From Paracoccus aminovorans (GTDB lineage: Bacteria > Pseudomonadota > Alphaproteobacteria > Rhodobacterales > Rhodobacteraceae), in assembly GCF_900005615.1 (NCBI RefSeq), contig NZ_LN832562.1:248001-312000 (forward strand): a stretch of 64,000 bases of DNA, given 5' to 3'. Numbering within the stretch: the first letter of the stretch is position 1; each line of letters begins with the position of its first letter. This document shows, in pieces, positions 22,614-31,828 of the stretch. The position numbers and the translations under genes were made by a program. Below the pieces are notes generated by a model that was given only the letters and a program-made list of their open reading frames with translations, had not been told where the DNA came from and made no database searches.

Positions 22614-23488
22614 CGATGCCCCGCCGCCGTTTCCTGGCCCTGTCCGCCTGCGCGCTGGCGACGCCCGCTCGCGCCGGCGCTCGCCATGCCTGGCAGGGCA
22701 CGGCCCTGGGCGCCGACGTGGCGCTGACGGTCCGGGGCGGCTCGGCCGAGGCCGCCCGCGCCTTTTTCGCCGAGGCCGCGCGCAGCCTGCGCGGGGTCGA
22801 GCGGCAGTTCTCGCTTTTCTCCGGCTCCGAGCTGCGACGCCTGAACGCGCTGGGGCGGCTCGCGCATCCCTCGGCCGAGATGCTGGCGGTGCTGCGCCTC
22901 GCCGCTGCCGTGCATGAGGCGACGGGCGGCGCCTTCGATCCCACGGTGCAGCCGCTGTGGCAGGCGCGGCGGCTGGGACAGGACGAAACCGCCGCCGCGG
23001 CGCTGGTCGGCTGGGGGGACGTGCGCTTCGGCCCATCCGAGGTGCGTCTGACCCGTCCTGGCATGGCGCTGACGCTGAACGGCATCGCCCAGGGCTTCGC
23101 CGCCGACCTTCTGGCCGAGGTCGCCGCCCGGCATCGCCTTGCCGAGGTGCTGATCGATGCGGGCGAGATCCGCGCGCTTGGCCCGGCGCCCTGGGATGCG
23201 GTCATCGAGGCGCCCGGCGGCCGGGTCCTGCACCGGCTGGCGTTGCGCGGCCGGGCGCTGGCCACTTCGGCCGCCTATGGCACCCGGATCGGCCCGGCGG
23301 GCGACCGGGCGCATATCATCGGGCCGGCGGGTCAGGCGCCCCGCTGGGCGCTGGTCTCGATCAGCGCCGACCGCGCCATGCTGGCCGATGCGCTTTCCAC
23401 GGCGGCGGTGCTGATGGAACGCCCGGCGATCGACCGGGCGCTGGCAGCCTTTCCCGAGGCGCGGGTCGAGGCTTTGGTTCCGGCTTGA
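22610..23488 (+). CDS. nirX: NirX, ApbE-type FMN transferase
   Basis: A 292-residue periplasmic flavin transferase. A twin-arginine-like leader (MTMPRRRFLALSACALATPA) precedes an ApbE fold with LNGIAQGFAADLL and IDAGEIRALGP (substrate and Mg site), GRALATSAAYGTR and ADALSTAAVLM. Its role is probably to attach FMN to NirI, whose gene it overlaps, as ApbE does for NosR-type proteins. Confidence 0.93.
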
Positions 23489-23938
23489 TTCACCCCCGGC
23501 CTACGGCGGCGGTTGTCCGGCAAGCGGCCGACGCCATGCCCGCGCCGGACGGTGCAAGACATCCTCTCTCTGGCACCGATCCGGGTCCCCGCCATCGGCC
23601 GCAGCCCGCCGGGCGACATGGCTGATGCGCGGCTGGCGGCAAAGCTGGAACCGGCTGGCGATTCTGCTGACAGGCGACGGCGGCTATTCCCTGGCCTGAG
23701 CGACATTTGGTCCGGCTGCGACGGCTGTCATGGACAAGGCGCGGGTGACGGTTCCGTTGCCCCTGCCGGTTGGCTGCCGAAAGAAACCGCGCAACAGGGC
23801 GAACTAGACCGAATCGAGCCGCGCATCCCAAGCCGACCGAAAATACCCATTCAAGGCCGATTTTCACCGGATCCGAAATGGCACGATGCTTTTTCAAGAT
23901 CGTTTTCGGCAACCGGTCTGGCCGGCCGCTGGGACGGG
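23489..23938. other. intergenic region between convergent nirX and ubiV
   Basis: About 450 nt with no supported gene. The section 23740-23930, read on the minus strand, has GAAAAAGCATCGT and GGTGAAAATCGG blocks that weakly resemble the MITE-like repeat at 46999. The rest shows nothing I recognise. Confidence 0.4.
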
Positions 23939-24835
23939 TCAGCCGACCTGCCGCAGCCCTGGCGCGCCGGCCAGGAAGCCGTCGGCGAAACGGGCCTCGG
24001 GCAGGCACGCGCGCAACTGCGCCAGCGCCGCGTCGCCTGCAATCGCGCCGCGGGTCAGCCGGTCGTAGACATCGACCACGCCCGCGAAGTCCCCGACCTG
24101 GGGCGACAGCCGCAGCGCGGTCACGCCGGCCTGCCGCAGTTGTTCGGCCTGACCGGCGACGGTGGTATGGGCATGGCCCAGCGTCTGGACGCCGTTCACG
24201 GTCAGGAAGCTCTGGCCGTCCAGGGTCTGAACTTCGCGACCGTCCGGGTCCTCGCCGCAGACGAAAAGGCAGCTGTCCTTGGCGCGGTCGTGCAGCCGGG
24301 CGTGATAGCAGCGCCCCGAGATCGCCAGCGGCGCGCGGCCGTGACCCCAGACCTCGACCGCGACCCCGGCATCGCGCCCGGCCCGGGCCAGCACCGCGAC
24401 CGAGGCCAGCGGCAGTTCCGGCGGCAGGCAGATGCGCGTCGCGCCCTTGCGGGCCAGCCATTCCAGCGTGCCCTCGTTATAGACGTTGACGGTGGGGCCG
24501 ACCTGGAAGGGGACGCCCTCGGGCAGGTGGCGCAGTGCGCCGAGATCGGCGATCTCGACCGCGAGGCCGGCGGCGAACAGCTCCTCGGTCTGGCGGCGCT
24601 CGCGCCGGAGCGTGATCAGCGCCAGCGTCGTCAGCGCCACCTCCTTGCCGGCGGCCAGCAGGGCCTCGACCGCGCCGGGGATCTCGTGCTGCCAGAAGGG
24701 CAGCCGCTTCGAGCAGACCCATTCGCCGATCACCACCCGCCGCGCCGGGGTGGCGGCCAGGCGCCGATAGAAATCCGCGACCTGCGGCGCGGTCCAGAAA
24801 AAGGCGAGGGGGCCGATGGTCAGGTCCATGGTCAT
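23939..24835 (-). CDS. ubiV: UbiV, U32-family protein for O2-independent ubiquinone hydroxylation
   Basis: A 298-residue peptidase-U32-fold protein. It has GPLAFFWTAPQVADFYRRLA at the start, WGHGRAPLAISGRCYHARLH and CLFVCGEDPDG, supplying cysteines for the [4Fe-4S] cluster. UbiU and UbiV form a heterodimer that hydroxylates ubiquinone precursors without oxygen, giving ubiquinone during anaerobic denitrification. It lies 6 nt after ubiU. Confidence 0.93.
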   Translation of the reverse strand: MTMDLTIGPLAFFWTAPQVADFYRRLAATPARRVVIGEWVCSKRLPFWQHEIPGAVEALLAAGKEVALTTLALITLRRERRQTEELFAAGLAVEIADLGALRHLPEGVPFQVGPTVNVYNEGTLEWLARKGATRICLPPELPLASVAVLARAGRDAGVAVEVWGHGRAPLAISGRCYHARLHDRAKDSCLFVCGEDPDGREVQTLDGQSFLTVNGVQTLGHAHTTVAGQAEQLRQAGVTALRLSPQVGDFAGVVDVYDRLTRGAIAGDAALAQLRACLPEARFADGFLAGAPGLRQVG

Positions 24836-24841
24836 GCCGCG

Positions 24842-25840
24842 CTACCTCCAGGTCTTGGCATAGGCGCCGGTGGTGGCGGCCTGGCCCTCGGTCAGCTTGG
24901 CCAGCAGCCCGGCGGGCATGGGGGCGCCCGCCTCGGCGGCCTCGACCGCGGCGCGGAAGGCGCGCACCACCTGCGCCACATAGGCGCGCGAGCGCTGGCG
25001 GCCCTCGATCTTCAGCGCCGTGACCCCGGCCTTTTGCAGCCGTGGGATCAGCTCGGTCGCGTCGAGACTCACCGGGTCCTCGAAAAGATGGCCGGTCTGG
25101 GCCGGGCCGGTCGCGGTGGCGGGCGCGGTGAAGCAGCCCTTGCATAGCGTCGGATAGGGCACCGGCGCGCCTTTCGGCGTGCGGTGGATCAGCCAGCCGC
25201 CCAGCCGCGCCTCGCTGTGGCCGCCGACCTCGGCATAGGCGACGTGGCTGGCGGGCGAGCAGACGCCGTTCATGTTCGGCGACAGGCCGGTGGCCCAGGA
25301 CGAGAGCGAGCAGCGCCCCTCGGCCATGACGCAGAGCCCGCCGAAGACGAAGACCTCGGTCTCGACGTCGATCTCGCGGTTGATGGCGGTGATCTCCTCG
25401 ACCGTCAGCACGCGGGGCAGCACCACGCGGCGGATCCCGAAGGACTGGGCGTAAAGGTTGATCGCATCGGGATTCGCCGCCGCCGCCTGCACCGACAGAT
25501 GCAGCCGCAGGTCGGGATGCGTCTCGGCGGCATGGGCCAGCAGGCCGGGGTCGGCCAGGATCACCGCATGGGCGCCCGCCTGCTGCGCATCGGCCACCGC
25601 CCGGTGCCACAGCGCCTGCGCCCCGGCGCGCGGGAAGGTGTTGATCGCGACCAGCACCCTGGCACCCCGGGCCTTGGCATAGGCCACGCCCTCGGCCATT
25701 TCCTCGCGCGAGAAGTTCAGGCCCGGGAAGTTGCGGGCATTGGTCTCGTCGGCGAAGCCGCAATAGACCGTATGGGCGCCGGCATCCACCGCGGCGCGCA
25801 GGGCGGCGGGGGTGCCGGCCGGGCAGACCAGTTCCATCAT
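24842..25840 (-). CDS. ubiU: UbiU, U32-family protein for O2-independent ubiquinone hydroxylation
   Basis: A 332-residue U32 protein, MMELVCPAGTPAALRAAVDA, then GADETNARN-type segment (FADETNARNFPGLNFSREEM). The cluster cysteines lie in FGGLCVMAEGRCSLSSW and TLCKGCF. It is the partner of UbiV. It overlaps the ubiT stop by 4 nt (ATGA), so ubiTUV is one transcript from the FNR-type box at 26405. Confidence 0.93.
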   Translation of the reverse strand: MMELVCPAGTPAALRAAVDAGAHTVYCGFADETNARNFPGLNFSREEMAEGVAYAKARGARVLVAINTFPRAGAQALWHRAVADAQQAGAHAVILADPGLLAHAAETHPDLRLHLSVQAAAANPDAINLYAQSFGIRRVVLPRVLTVEEITAINREIDVETEVFVFGGLCVMAEGRCSLSSWATGLSPNMNGVCSPASHVAYAEVGGHSEARLGGWLIHRTPKGAPVPYPTLCKGCFTAPATATGPAQTGHLFEDPVSLDATELIPRLQKAGVTALKIEGRQRSRAYVAQVVRAFRAAVEAAEAGAPMPAGLLAKLTEGQAATTGAYAKTWR

Positions 25841-26370
25841 GGCATTTGCTCCTGTCGCGAAAGCGCATAGCCGCTGCGCCGCGCCGCCAGCGCCGAGACC
25901 CGGCGCAGCCAGCCGTCGAAGGGCGCGGCCGCCAGCGCGGCCAGTTCCTCGGTCAGGTCCAGCTCGGCGTCGTCCAGCGCATTGCGCAAGGCCAGCACCG
26001 CCGAGGTGTCGCCGCCGATCTGCAATTCCCCCGAGAAGAACAGCGCGTCGCCGTCCTCGGCCCCGTGCAGCATGGCAAGGAAGGCCGCGAGCCGGCCGTG
26101 GATCGCGGCGTCATGCGGTGGTGCGGGACGGCGGCGGGGCAGGGCGGCGATGCGGCGCGCGCCGGGCTCGATCAGCAGCAGCAGCGGTCCGTCCTGCACG
26201 TCGATCAGGAAGCGCGCCTGCTGATGCGGGCCCAGCCGCAACAGGATCGCCGGCCGCCGCGCGGCGATGCGGCGCAAGAGCCGGGTCAGCGCCAGGCCAA
26301 GGGCAGGGGCGGCAAGCGGCGGCAGCACCATGCGGCCGAGAAGCCGCGGCAGGGGGCGGGACGAAGTCAT
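25837..26370 (-). CDS. ubiT: UbiT, SCP2-domain accessory factor for anaerobic ubiquinone synthesis
   Basis: A 177-residue protein with an SCP2 lipid-binding domain (AAIHGRLAAFLAMLHGAEDG, DALFFSGELQIGGDTSAVLA). UbiT binds isoprenoid quinone intermediates and works with UbiUV. It is the first gene of ubiTUV. Its ATG lies about 41 nt from the centre of the FNR-type box. Confidence 0.92.
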   Translation of the reverse strand: MTSSRPLPRLLGRMVLPPLAAPALGLALTRLLRRIAARRPAILLRLGPHQQARFLIDVQDGPLLLLIEPGARRIAALPRRRPAPPHDAAIHGRLAAFLAMLHGAEDGDALFFSGELQIGGDTSAVLALRNALDDAELDLTEELAALAAAPFDGWLRRVSALAARRSGYALSRQEQMP

Positions 26371-26404
26371 GGCCTGCCTTTGGCATGGCAAAACCGCGGA
26401 TGGC

Positions 26405-26418
26405 TTGACAATGGTCAA
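26405..26418. promoter_or_regulatory. perfect FNR-type box between ubiT and the ubiD-like gene
   Basis: TTGACAATGGTCAA is a perfect TTGAC-N4-GTCAA palindrome. Its centre (26411.5) is 41.5 nt from the ubiT ATG and 42.5 nt from the ubiD-like ATG. An FNR/FnrP or NNR homologue probably controls both transcripts. Confidence 0.85.
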
Positions 26419-26453
26419 GACGGCGCCGGAATTCCTGCCGCAGGGTGCGCCGC

Positions 26454-27947
26454 ATGATCGAGACCCCGCCCGCAACCCCGCGCTGCCTGCCCGCCTTTGC
26501 CGATTTGCGCGCCTTCCTGGCCTGGGCCGAGGCGCGGGGCGATCTGGCCCGCATCGCCGCGCCGGTGTCGCTGCGCCACGAGATGACGGCGCTGCAACTG
26601 GCAGCGCTGCGCCGCGCCGGGCCAGTGCTGCGCTTCGACGCCCATGACGGGCCGGGCGTGCCGGTGATCGGCAATCTTTTCGGCACCCGGGCCCGGGTCG
26701 CGGCCGGGCTGGGGCTGGAGCCGGAACAGATCCCGGGTTTCGGCGCCTTCCTGGCCGGGCTGCGCAGCCCGGTGCCGCCCGGTCGGATGCGCGACGCGCT
26801 GTCGCATTGGCCGATGCTGCGCGCGGCGCTGTCGGCGCGGCCCCGGACCATCCGCCACGCGCCGGTGCAAGAGGCCGAGCTGACCGGCCTCGACGCGCTG
26901 CCGGTGCAGACGCCCTGGCCCGAGGACGCGGGACCGCTGATCACCTGGCCGGTGGTGCTGACGCGGCCGCATGGCTCGGCGGCGGGCGAGTTCGGGCGAT
27001 ACAATCTGGGCGTCTATCGCGCCCAGGTGCTGGGACCGGATCGGCTGATCCTGCGCTGGCTGGCGCATCGCGGCGGCGCGGCGCATCACCGCAGCTGGGC
27101 GCGGGCGGGCGAGCCGATGCCCGTCGCCATCGCCCTGGGCGCCGACCCGGCGCTGCTGCTGGCGGCGGCGCTGCCGCTGCCCGAGGCGGTTTCGGAACTG
27201 GGGTTCTCGGGCGTGCTGCGCGGCGCGCGGACCGATCTGGTCGCCTGCCGCTCGGTGCCGCTGGCGGTGCCGCCCCGGGCCGAGGTGATCCTGGAAGGCT
27301 GGGTTCATCCCGGCGAGACCGCGCCCGAAGGCCCCTTCGGCGACCATACCGGCTATTACAACGCGGCCGAGCCGTTCCCGGTCATGCGGGTCTCGGCCAT
27401 CACCTGCCGGCGCGATCCGCTGTATCTTTCCACCGTGACCGGCCGGCCGCCGGACGAGCCCTCGGTCATCGGCGAAGTCTTCAACGATCTGGCGCTGCCG
27501 GTGATCCGCGCCCAGATCCCCGAGGTGCGCGACCTGTGGCTGCCGGCCGCCGCCTGTTCCTATCGCATGGCGGTGGTCCGGATCGACAAGCGCTATCCCG
27601 GCCAGGCCCGGCGGGTGATGATGGCGCTGTGGGGGATGCTGCCGCAGTTCAGCTATACCAAGATGATCGTGGTGGTGGACGGCGAGCTGGACATCCGCAG
27701 CTGGGACGACATCGCCTGGGCCATCGCCACCCGCATGGACCCGGCGCGCGACGTGATGCTGATCGACCGCACGCCGATGGACTATCTGGATTTCGCCGCG
27801 CCGCTGGAGGGGCTGGCCGGCAAGATCGGCATCGACGCCACCACCAAGATCGGCGCCGAGACCGCGCGGGAATGGGGCCGCGAGATGCGGCTCGACCCCG
27901 CGCACGAGGCCCGCGCCGAGGCGCTGCTGGCGGCGATCCTGCCATGA
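26454..27947 (+). CDS. UbiD-family prenyl-FMN decarboxylase
   Basis: A 497-residue (de)carboxylase of the UbiD family. It has FADLRAFLAWAEARGDL at the N-terminus, RYNLGVYRAQVLG, PEGPFGDHTGYYNAAEPFPV (the E..D/E catalytic region), FSYTKMIVVVDGELDIRSWD, and the C-terminal LDFAAPLEGLAGKIGIDATTK. Members use prenylated FMN to decarboxylate aromatic or unsaturated acids, including 4-hydroxy-3-polyprenylbenzoate. The start follows an in-frame GTG at 26445 that I did not use. It overlaps the UbiX-like gene by 4 nt. It may be the anaerobic Ubi decarboxylase or a paralogue with another substrate. Confidence 0.9.
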   Translation: MIETPPATPRCLPAFADLRAFLAWAEARGDLARIAAPVSLRHEMTALQLAALRRAGPVLRFDAHDGPGVPVIGNLFGTRARVAAGLGLEPEQIPGFGAFLAGLRSPVPPGRMRDALSHWPMLRAALSARPRTIRHAPVQEAELTGLDALPVQTPWPEDAGPLITWPVVLTRPHGSAAGEFGRYNLGVYRAQVLGPDRLILRWLAHRGGAAHHRSWARAGEPMPVAIALGADPALLLAAALPLPEAVSELGFSGVLRGARTDLVACRSVPLAVPPRAEVILEGWVHPGETAPEGPFGDHTGYYNAAEPFPVMRVSAITCRRDPLYLSTVTGRPPDEPSVIGEVFNDLALPVIRAQIPEVRDLWLPAAACSYRMAVVRIDKRYPGQARRVMMALWGMLPQFSYTKMIVVVDGELDIRSWDDIAWAIATRMDPARDVMLIDRTPMDYLDFAAPLEGLAGKIGIDATTKIGAETAREWGREMRLDPAHEARAEALLAAILP

Positions 27948-28510
27948 GGGTGGTGCTGGGGGTCTCGGGCGCCTCGGGCGCGGTGCTGGCGATGGACTGC
28001 GCCGCCGCGCTGCTGCGCGCGGGGGCCGAGGTGGACCTGGTGCTTTCCGCCATGGCCGAGCGCACGCTGGCCGAGGAGATCGGCCCCGGCGCCCAGGCCC
28101 AGCTGACGGTCATCGCGACGCGGGTGCATCCGCTGCGCGACCTGGGGGCCGCCATCGCCTCGGGTTCCTGTCCGGTGGCGGGGATGATCGTCGCGCCCTG
28201 CTCGATGCGCAGCCTGGCGGCGATCGCCCATGGCTTCGACGACAATCTGCTGACCCGCGCCGCCGGGGTGCAGCTGAAGGAGCGCCGGCCGCTGGTGCTG
28301 CTGGCGCGCGAGGCGCCGCTGACGCTGGCGCATCTGCGGAACATGCAGGCGGCCGCCGAGATGGGGGCGGTGATCCTGCCGCCGGTGCCGGCCTTCTACC
28401 TGCGCCCGGCCAGCCTGGCCGAGGCCACCGCCCAGATCGCCGCCCGCGCTGTCGATCTGCTGCGCCTGGGCCCGCCGCAGGCGCGGCGCTGGCACCCAAG
28501 ATCCGACTGA
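27944..28510 (+). CDS. UbiX-family flavin prenyltransferase
   Basis: A 188-residue enzyme making prenyl-FMN for the overlapping UbiD-like gene. It starts MRVVLGVSGASGAVLAMDCA (FMN-binding P-loop), and has VAPCSMRSLAAIAHGFDDNL, RAAGVQLKERRPLVLLARE and PVPAFYLRPASL. Length and motifs match UbiX/Pad1. It is convergent with nnrS. Confidence 0.93.
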   Translation: MRVVLGVSGASGAVLAMDCAAALLRAGAEVDLVLSAMAERTLAEEIGPGAQAQLTVIATRVHPLRDLGAAIASGSCPVAGMIVAPCSMRSLAAIAHGFDDNLLTRAAGVQLKERRPLVLLAREAPLTLAHLRNMQAAAEMGAVILPPVPAFYLRPASLAEATAQIAARAVDLLRLGPPQARRWHPRSD

Positions 28511-28518
28511 CCCATGCC

Positions 28519-29748
28519 TCAGGCCCGGCTGTGGGCGCTGAGCACCGGCCGCGGCACCGGCCCTCGCAAGGCGTGGCGAAAGTCCCACAGGAACAGCGCC
28601 CATCCCGTCATCCAGGCCAGGGCCGCGATCCGCAGCAACGGCGCGGGATCGGCGCCGCCCCAACCCATCAGCAGCCGCGCCAGCACCGACAGCTGCACCA
28701 GTGTGAAGGCAAGGCCCAGCACCGGCGACACCCGAAGCCGCGTCCCCTGCCGGACCATGGCCGCCCGCGCCATGATCGCCAGCATCATCGAGCCCATGGC
28801 GCCCATGGTGACGGCATGCAGCGCCGTGGCGGGGCCGAGCCCGGCCTCCGGCAGCTGCGCCGCGCCCGCAAGCACCAGCCCCAGGGGCAGCCACAGCCAG
28901 GCCAGGTGCAGAAGCAGCAGCGCCGGATAGCGCACCGCGTATCCGTTGCGCCAGCCCGGCATCCGCGCAAGCTGCATCAACCCCGAGGCGATCAGCAGCG
29001 GCCCGGCCAGCCGCGGCGCATCGACCTGCAGCGCCGCCATTGCAAGGGCCAGCGTCAGCAGCGCGCCGCCCGCAAGCCAGGGCGGATCGGAGACGGCGGG
29101 GGCGCCCGGAGAGCCTGCCAGCCAGTGGCGGGTGAAGGCGGCGATGGCGCGGCCGCCGACCAGGCCGATGAGCAGGGCGAAGAACAGCGCCGCGGTCTCT
29201 CCCGAAAGGTCATCGATCTGTGCCCAGCCCGGGACCAGCGGTGCCAAGGCCAAGGGTATGCGGCCCCAAGCCCTGGCGCGCGTGACCCGCGCGGACAGGA
29301 AGCCGGCAAGGGCGAGGAAATAGGCGGCGCCGGCCAGGCTGCCCAGCGGCCCAGTCCCGCCTATGGCGAATGTCAGCCGCCCGACCAGCCACAGCGCCAC
29401 CAGGGCCGCGGTGACCGCCGCCGCGACCCGGCGGCCTCCGGTCCAGGCCGGCAGCGCGGTCAGCAGATAGCCCCCCAGCGCCGCCCCGCCCATGCCGAAG
29501 AGCAGCTCGTGCCGATGCCAGGCCAGCGGCTCGGGACCCAGGCCCTGGGGCAGCAGCCAGACCGTCGGCACCAGCAGCGCCCACAGGCCGGCCAGCAGGA
29601 ACAGCGGGCGATGCGGCGCCAGCCACAACCCGGGGAACGGTGCGCGCGGCATGTCGGAAACCATGCCGCCAGGCTGGGACGGGCCGTGGTCGCCGTCCAC
29701 CGGGAACCGCAACGCCGGCGCATTTGCCGCAGGCCGTGGCGGGGTCAT
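28519..29748 (-). CDS. nnrS: NnrS family membrane heme-copper protein
   Basis: A 409-residue multipass inner-membrane protein (about 12 helices) of the NnrS family, which protects cells against nitric oxide and nitrosative stress and is common beside denitrification genes. Markers: APHRPLFLLAGLWALL, WHRHELLFGMGGAALGGYLL, HAVTMGAMGSMMLAIMARA. The start is uncertain: ATG 29748 gives a 28-residue leader before another ATG (29664, MVSDMPRAPFP). It begins 4 nt after the RACo-like stop on the same strand, so it may be read from the corrinoid operon or its own promoter. Confidence 0.9.
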   Translation of the reverse strand: MTPPRPAANAPALRFPVDGDHGPSQPGGMVSDMPRAPFPGLWLAPHRPLFLLAGLWALLVPTVWLLPQGLGPEPLAWHRHELLFGMGGAALGGYLLTALPAWTGGRRVAAAVTAALVALWLVGRLTFAIGGTGPLGSLAGAAYFLALAGFLSARVTRARAWGRIPLALAPLVPGWAQIDDLSGETAALFFALLIGLVGGRAIAAFTRHWLAGSPGAPAVSDPPWLAGGALLTLALAMAALQVDAPRLAGPLLIASGLMQLARMPGWRNGYAVRYPALLLLHLAWLWLPLGLVLAGAAQLPEAGLGPATALHAVTMGAMGSMMLAIMARAAMVRQGTRLRVSPVLGLAFTLVQLSVLARLLMGWGGADPAPLLRIAALAWMTGWALFLWDFRHALRGPVPRPVLSAHSRA

Positions 29749-29752
29749 CGGT

Positions 29753-31810
29753 TCAGCCGCGCCGGCGGCGGGCCATGCGCTCGGCGCGGCCCGCGCGGCC
29801 CCGGCCGTCGGAAGGGCCTTCGCCCGGGTCGGGGCGCGCGGGCAGTTTCATCGTTCGCGCCAGATGCGGGAAGGCATCGATCTTGTGCGGCAGCGCCATG
29901 GCATCGACGAAGAGCTGCTGGAAATGCGGCTCCAGCGCGGTCTCGATCTTGTCGATGCGGCGCACGGTCTCCTCGATCTCGCGGCGGTGGCCGCGGTTCA
30001 GCAGCGCCATCATCGCGCCGGCACCGGCGGCATTGCCCACCGCCCGGACCTCGGACAGGTCGCAATCCGGGATCAGCCCCAGCACCATGGCGTATTTCGG
30101 GTCGATGAAGGAACCGAAGGCACCGGCCAGGCGGATGCAGTCCACCGCCGCCACGCCCTGCTTTTCCATCAGCAGCCGGATGCCGGCGTAAAGCGCCGCC
30201 TTGGCCAGCTGGATCGCGCGGATGTCGTTCTGCGTGACCGTGATGCGCGGGCTGCCGTCATGCAGCAGATAAGAGAAGGTGCGGCCTTTCGCCAGGATGC
30301 GCGGGCTGCGCGCGGCCAGCGTCCCGTCGATCACGCCCTCCGCCGACAGGATGCCCGCAAGATACATCTCGGCCACCACCTCGATGATGGCCGAGCCGCA
30401 GAGGCCGGTCACGCCCAGCCGGGCCGCGGCCTCGGCAAAGCCCGGATCGTCCGACCACAGATCCGAGCCGATGATGCGCAGGCGCGGCTCCAGCGTCCCG
30501 GGGTCGATCCGCGCCCGCTCGATGGCGCCGGGGGCGGCGCGCTGGCCCGAGGAGATTTCCGCACCCTCGAAGGCCGGGCCGGTGGGCGAGGAGGCGGCGA
30601 CGGTGCGGGCGGCGTTGCCCAGCACGATCTCGGCATTGGTGCCGATGTCGACCAGCAGCATCATGCGGTCCTGCCGGTGCGGGCCCTCGGCCAGGACGGC
30701 GCCGGCGGCATCGGCGCCGACATGGCCGGCGATGCAGGGCAGCAGATAGGCCCGTGCGCCGGCGTTGGCGGCAAGCCCCAGTTCGGCGGCCGGGCTGCGC
30801 ACCGCCGCCGACACCGCCAGCGCGAAGGGCGCCTGGCCCAGCTCGGTCGGGTCGATGCCCAGGAACAGGTGATGCATGATCGGATTGGCGACGAAGACCG
30901 CGTCGAGGATGTCGTCCGGATCGACGCCGCCCTCGGCGCAGACCTTGGCGACCAGCCCGTTCACCGCCTCGCGCACGGCCTGCGTCATCGCGGCGCGCCC
31001 ATCGGGGTTCATCATCACATAGGACACCCTGCTCATCAGGTCCTCGCCGAAGCGGATCTGCGGGTTCGAGGCGCCGGCCGAGGCGACGACCCGCCCCGAC
31101 AGCAGCGATACCAGATGCAGCGCGATGGTGGTCGAGCCGATGTCGCAGGCGATGCCGTAGGCGCTGTTGTGCAGCCCGGGCCAGAGGGCGGTGATTTCCG
31201 GGCGCGCGTCCTCGTCCTGGTGGACGGCGACGGTGACGCCCCAGCCCTCCAGGCGCAGGGTCTTCTGCAAGCCGGGCAGCAGCCGCAGCGGCACCACCGG
31301 GTCGCGGATGCCCCAGTCGCGCGCCAGCACCGCCTTGAGCCGGTCGAGATCGCCCAGCGGCTGGTGCATGTCGGGCGGCTCCACCTCGACATAGCACAGC
31401 CTGATCGCCGGATCGCGCGCGATGACGCGGTCGCTGGCGGGTTTGCGGATCACTTGGGCATTGACGGTCGTGTCCTGCGGCACGTCCACCACCAGGTCGC
31501 CCAGCACGGTGGCCGAGCAGGAAAGCCGCCGCCCCGCGGGCAGGCCGCGGACCCGGTCGTAACGCTCTTCCTTGCCGCCCCGGGCCGAGATGTGATCCTG
31601 GGACGAGGTGATGCCGAACTTGGCGAAGCTGCCGTCCTGGATCTCGACCTGGCAGCGGCCGCAGGTGGCGCGGCCGCCGCAGACGCTTTCGACATGGACG
31701 CCCAGCTGCCGCGCGGCGTCGAGCAGATTGGTGCCGACCGGGAAACGCCCGCGCTTGCCCGAGGGCATGAACAGGACCAGAGGGTCGCGGGGGTCCGGGT
31801 CGGCAGCCAT
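29753..31810 (-). CDS. RACo-type ASKHA ATPase, corrinoid activation protein (2Fe-2S)
   Basis: A 685-residue reductive activator that brings inactive Co(II)-corrinoid proteins back to Co(I). The N-terminal 2Fe-2S ferredoxin domain has CGGRATCGRCQVEI and a fourth Cys in LSCSATV. The large C-terminal ASKHA/DUF4445 domain contains YGIACDIGSTTIALHLV, LLVDIGTNAEIVLGN and GFCGSA-type blocks (GLCGSAIIEVVAEMYLAG). It ends in an Arg-rich tail GRAGRAERMARRRRG. It lies 18 nt after the methyl-H4F enzyme gene and is probably the housekeeper of the corrinoid protein at 35474. Confidence 0.93.
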   Translation of the reverse strand: MAADPDPRDPLVLFMPSGKRGRFPVGTNLLDAARQLGVHVESVCGGRATCGRCQVEIQDGSFAKFGITSSQDHISARGGKEERYDRVRGLPAGRRLSCSATVLGDLVVDVPQDTTVNAQVIRKPASDRVIARDPAIRLCYVEVEPPDMHQPLGDLDRLKAVLARDWGIRDPVVPLRLLPGLQKTLRLEGWGVTVAVHQDEDARPEITALWPGLHNSAYGIACDIGSTTIALHLVSLLSGRVVASAGASNPQIRFGEDLMSRVSYVMMNPDGRAAMTQAVREAVNGLVAKVCAEGGVDPDDILDAVFVANPIMHHLFLGIDPTELGQAPFALAVSAAVRSPAAELGLAANAGARAYLLPCIAGHVGADAAGAVLAEGPHRQDRMMLLVDIGTNAEIVLGNAARTVAASSPTGPAFEGAEISSGQRAAPGAIERARIDPGTLEPRLRIIGSDLWSDDPGFAEAAARLGVTGLCGSAIIEVVAEMYLAGILSAEGVIDGTLAARSPRILAKGRTFSYLLHDGSPRITVTQNDIRAIQLAKAALYAGIRLLMEKQGVAAVDCIRLAGAFGSFIDPKYAMVLGLIPDCDLSEVRAVGNAAGAGAMMALLNRGHRREIEETVRRIDKIETALEPHFQQLFVDAMALPHKIDAFPHLARTMKLPARPDPGEGPSDGRGRAGRAERMARRRRG

Positions 31811-31828
31811 GGCGTCGCTTCCCTTGCC

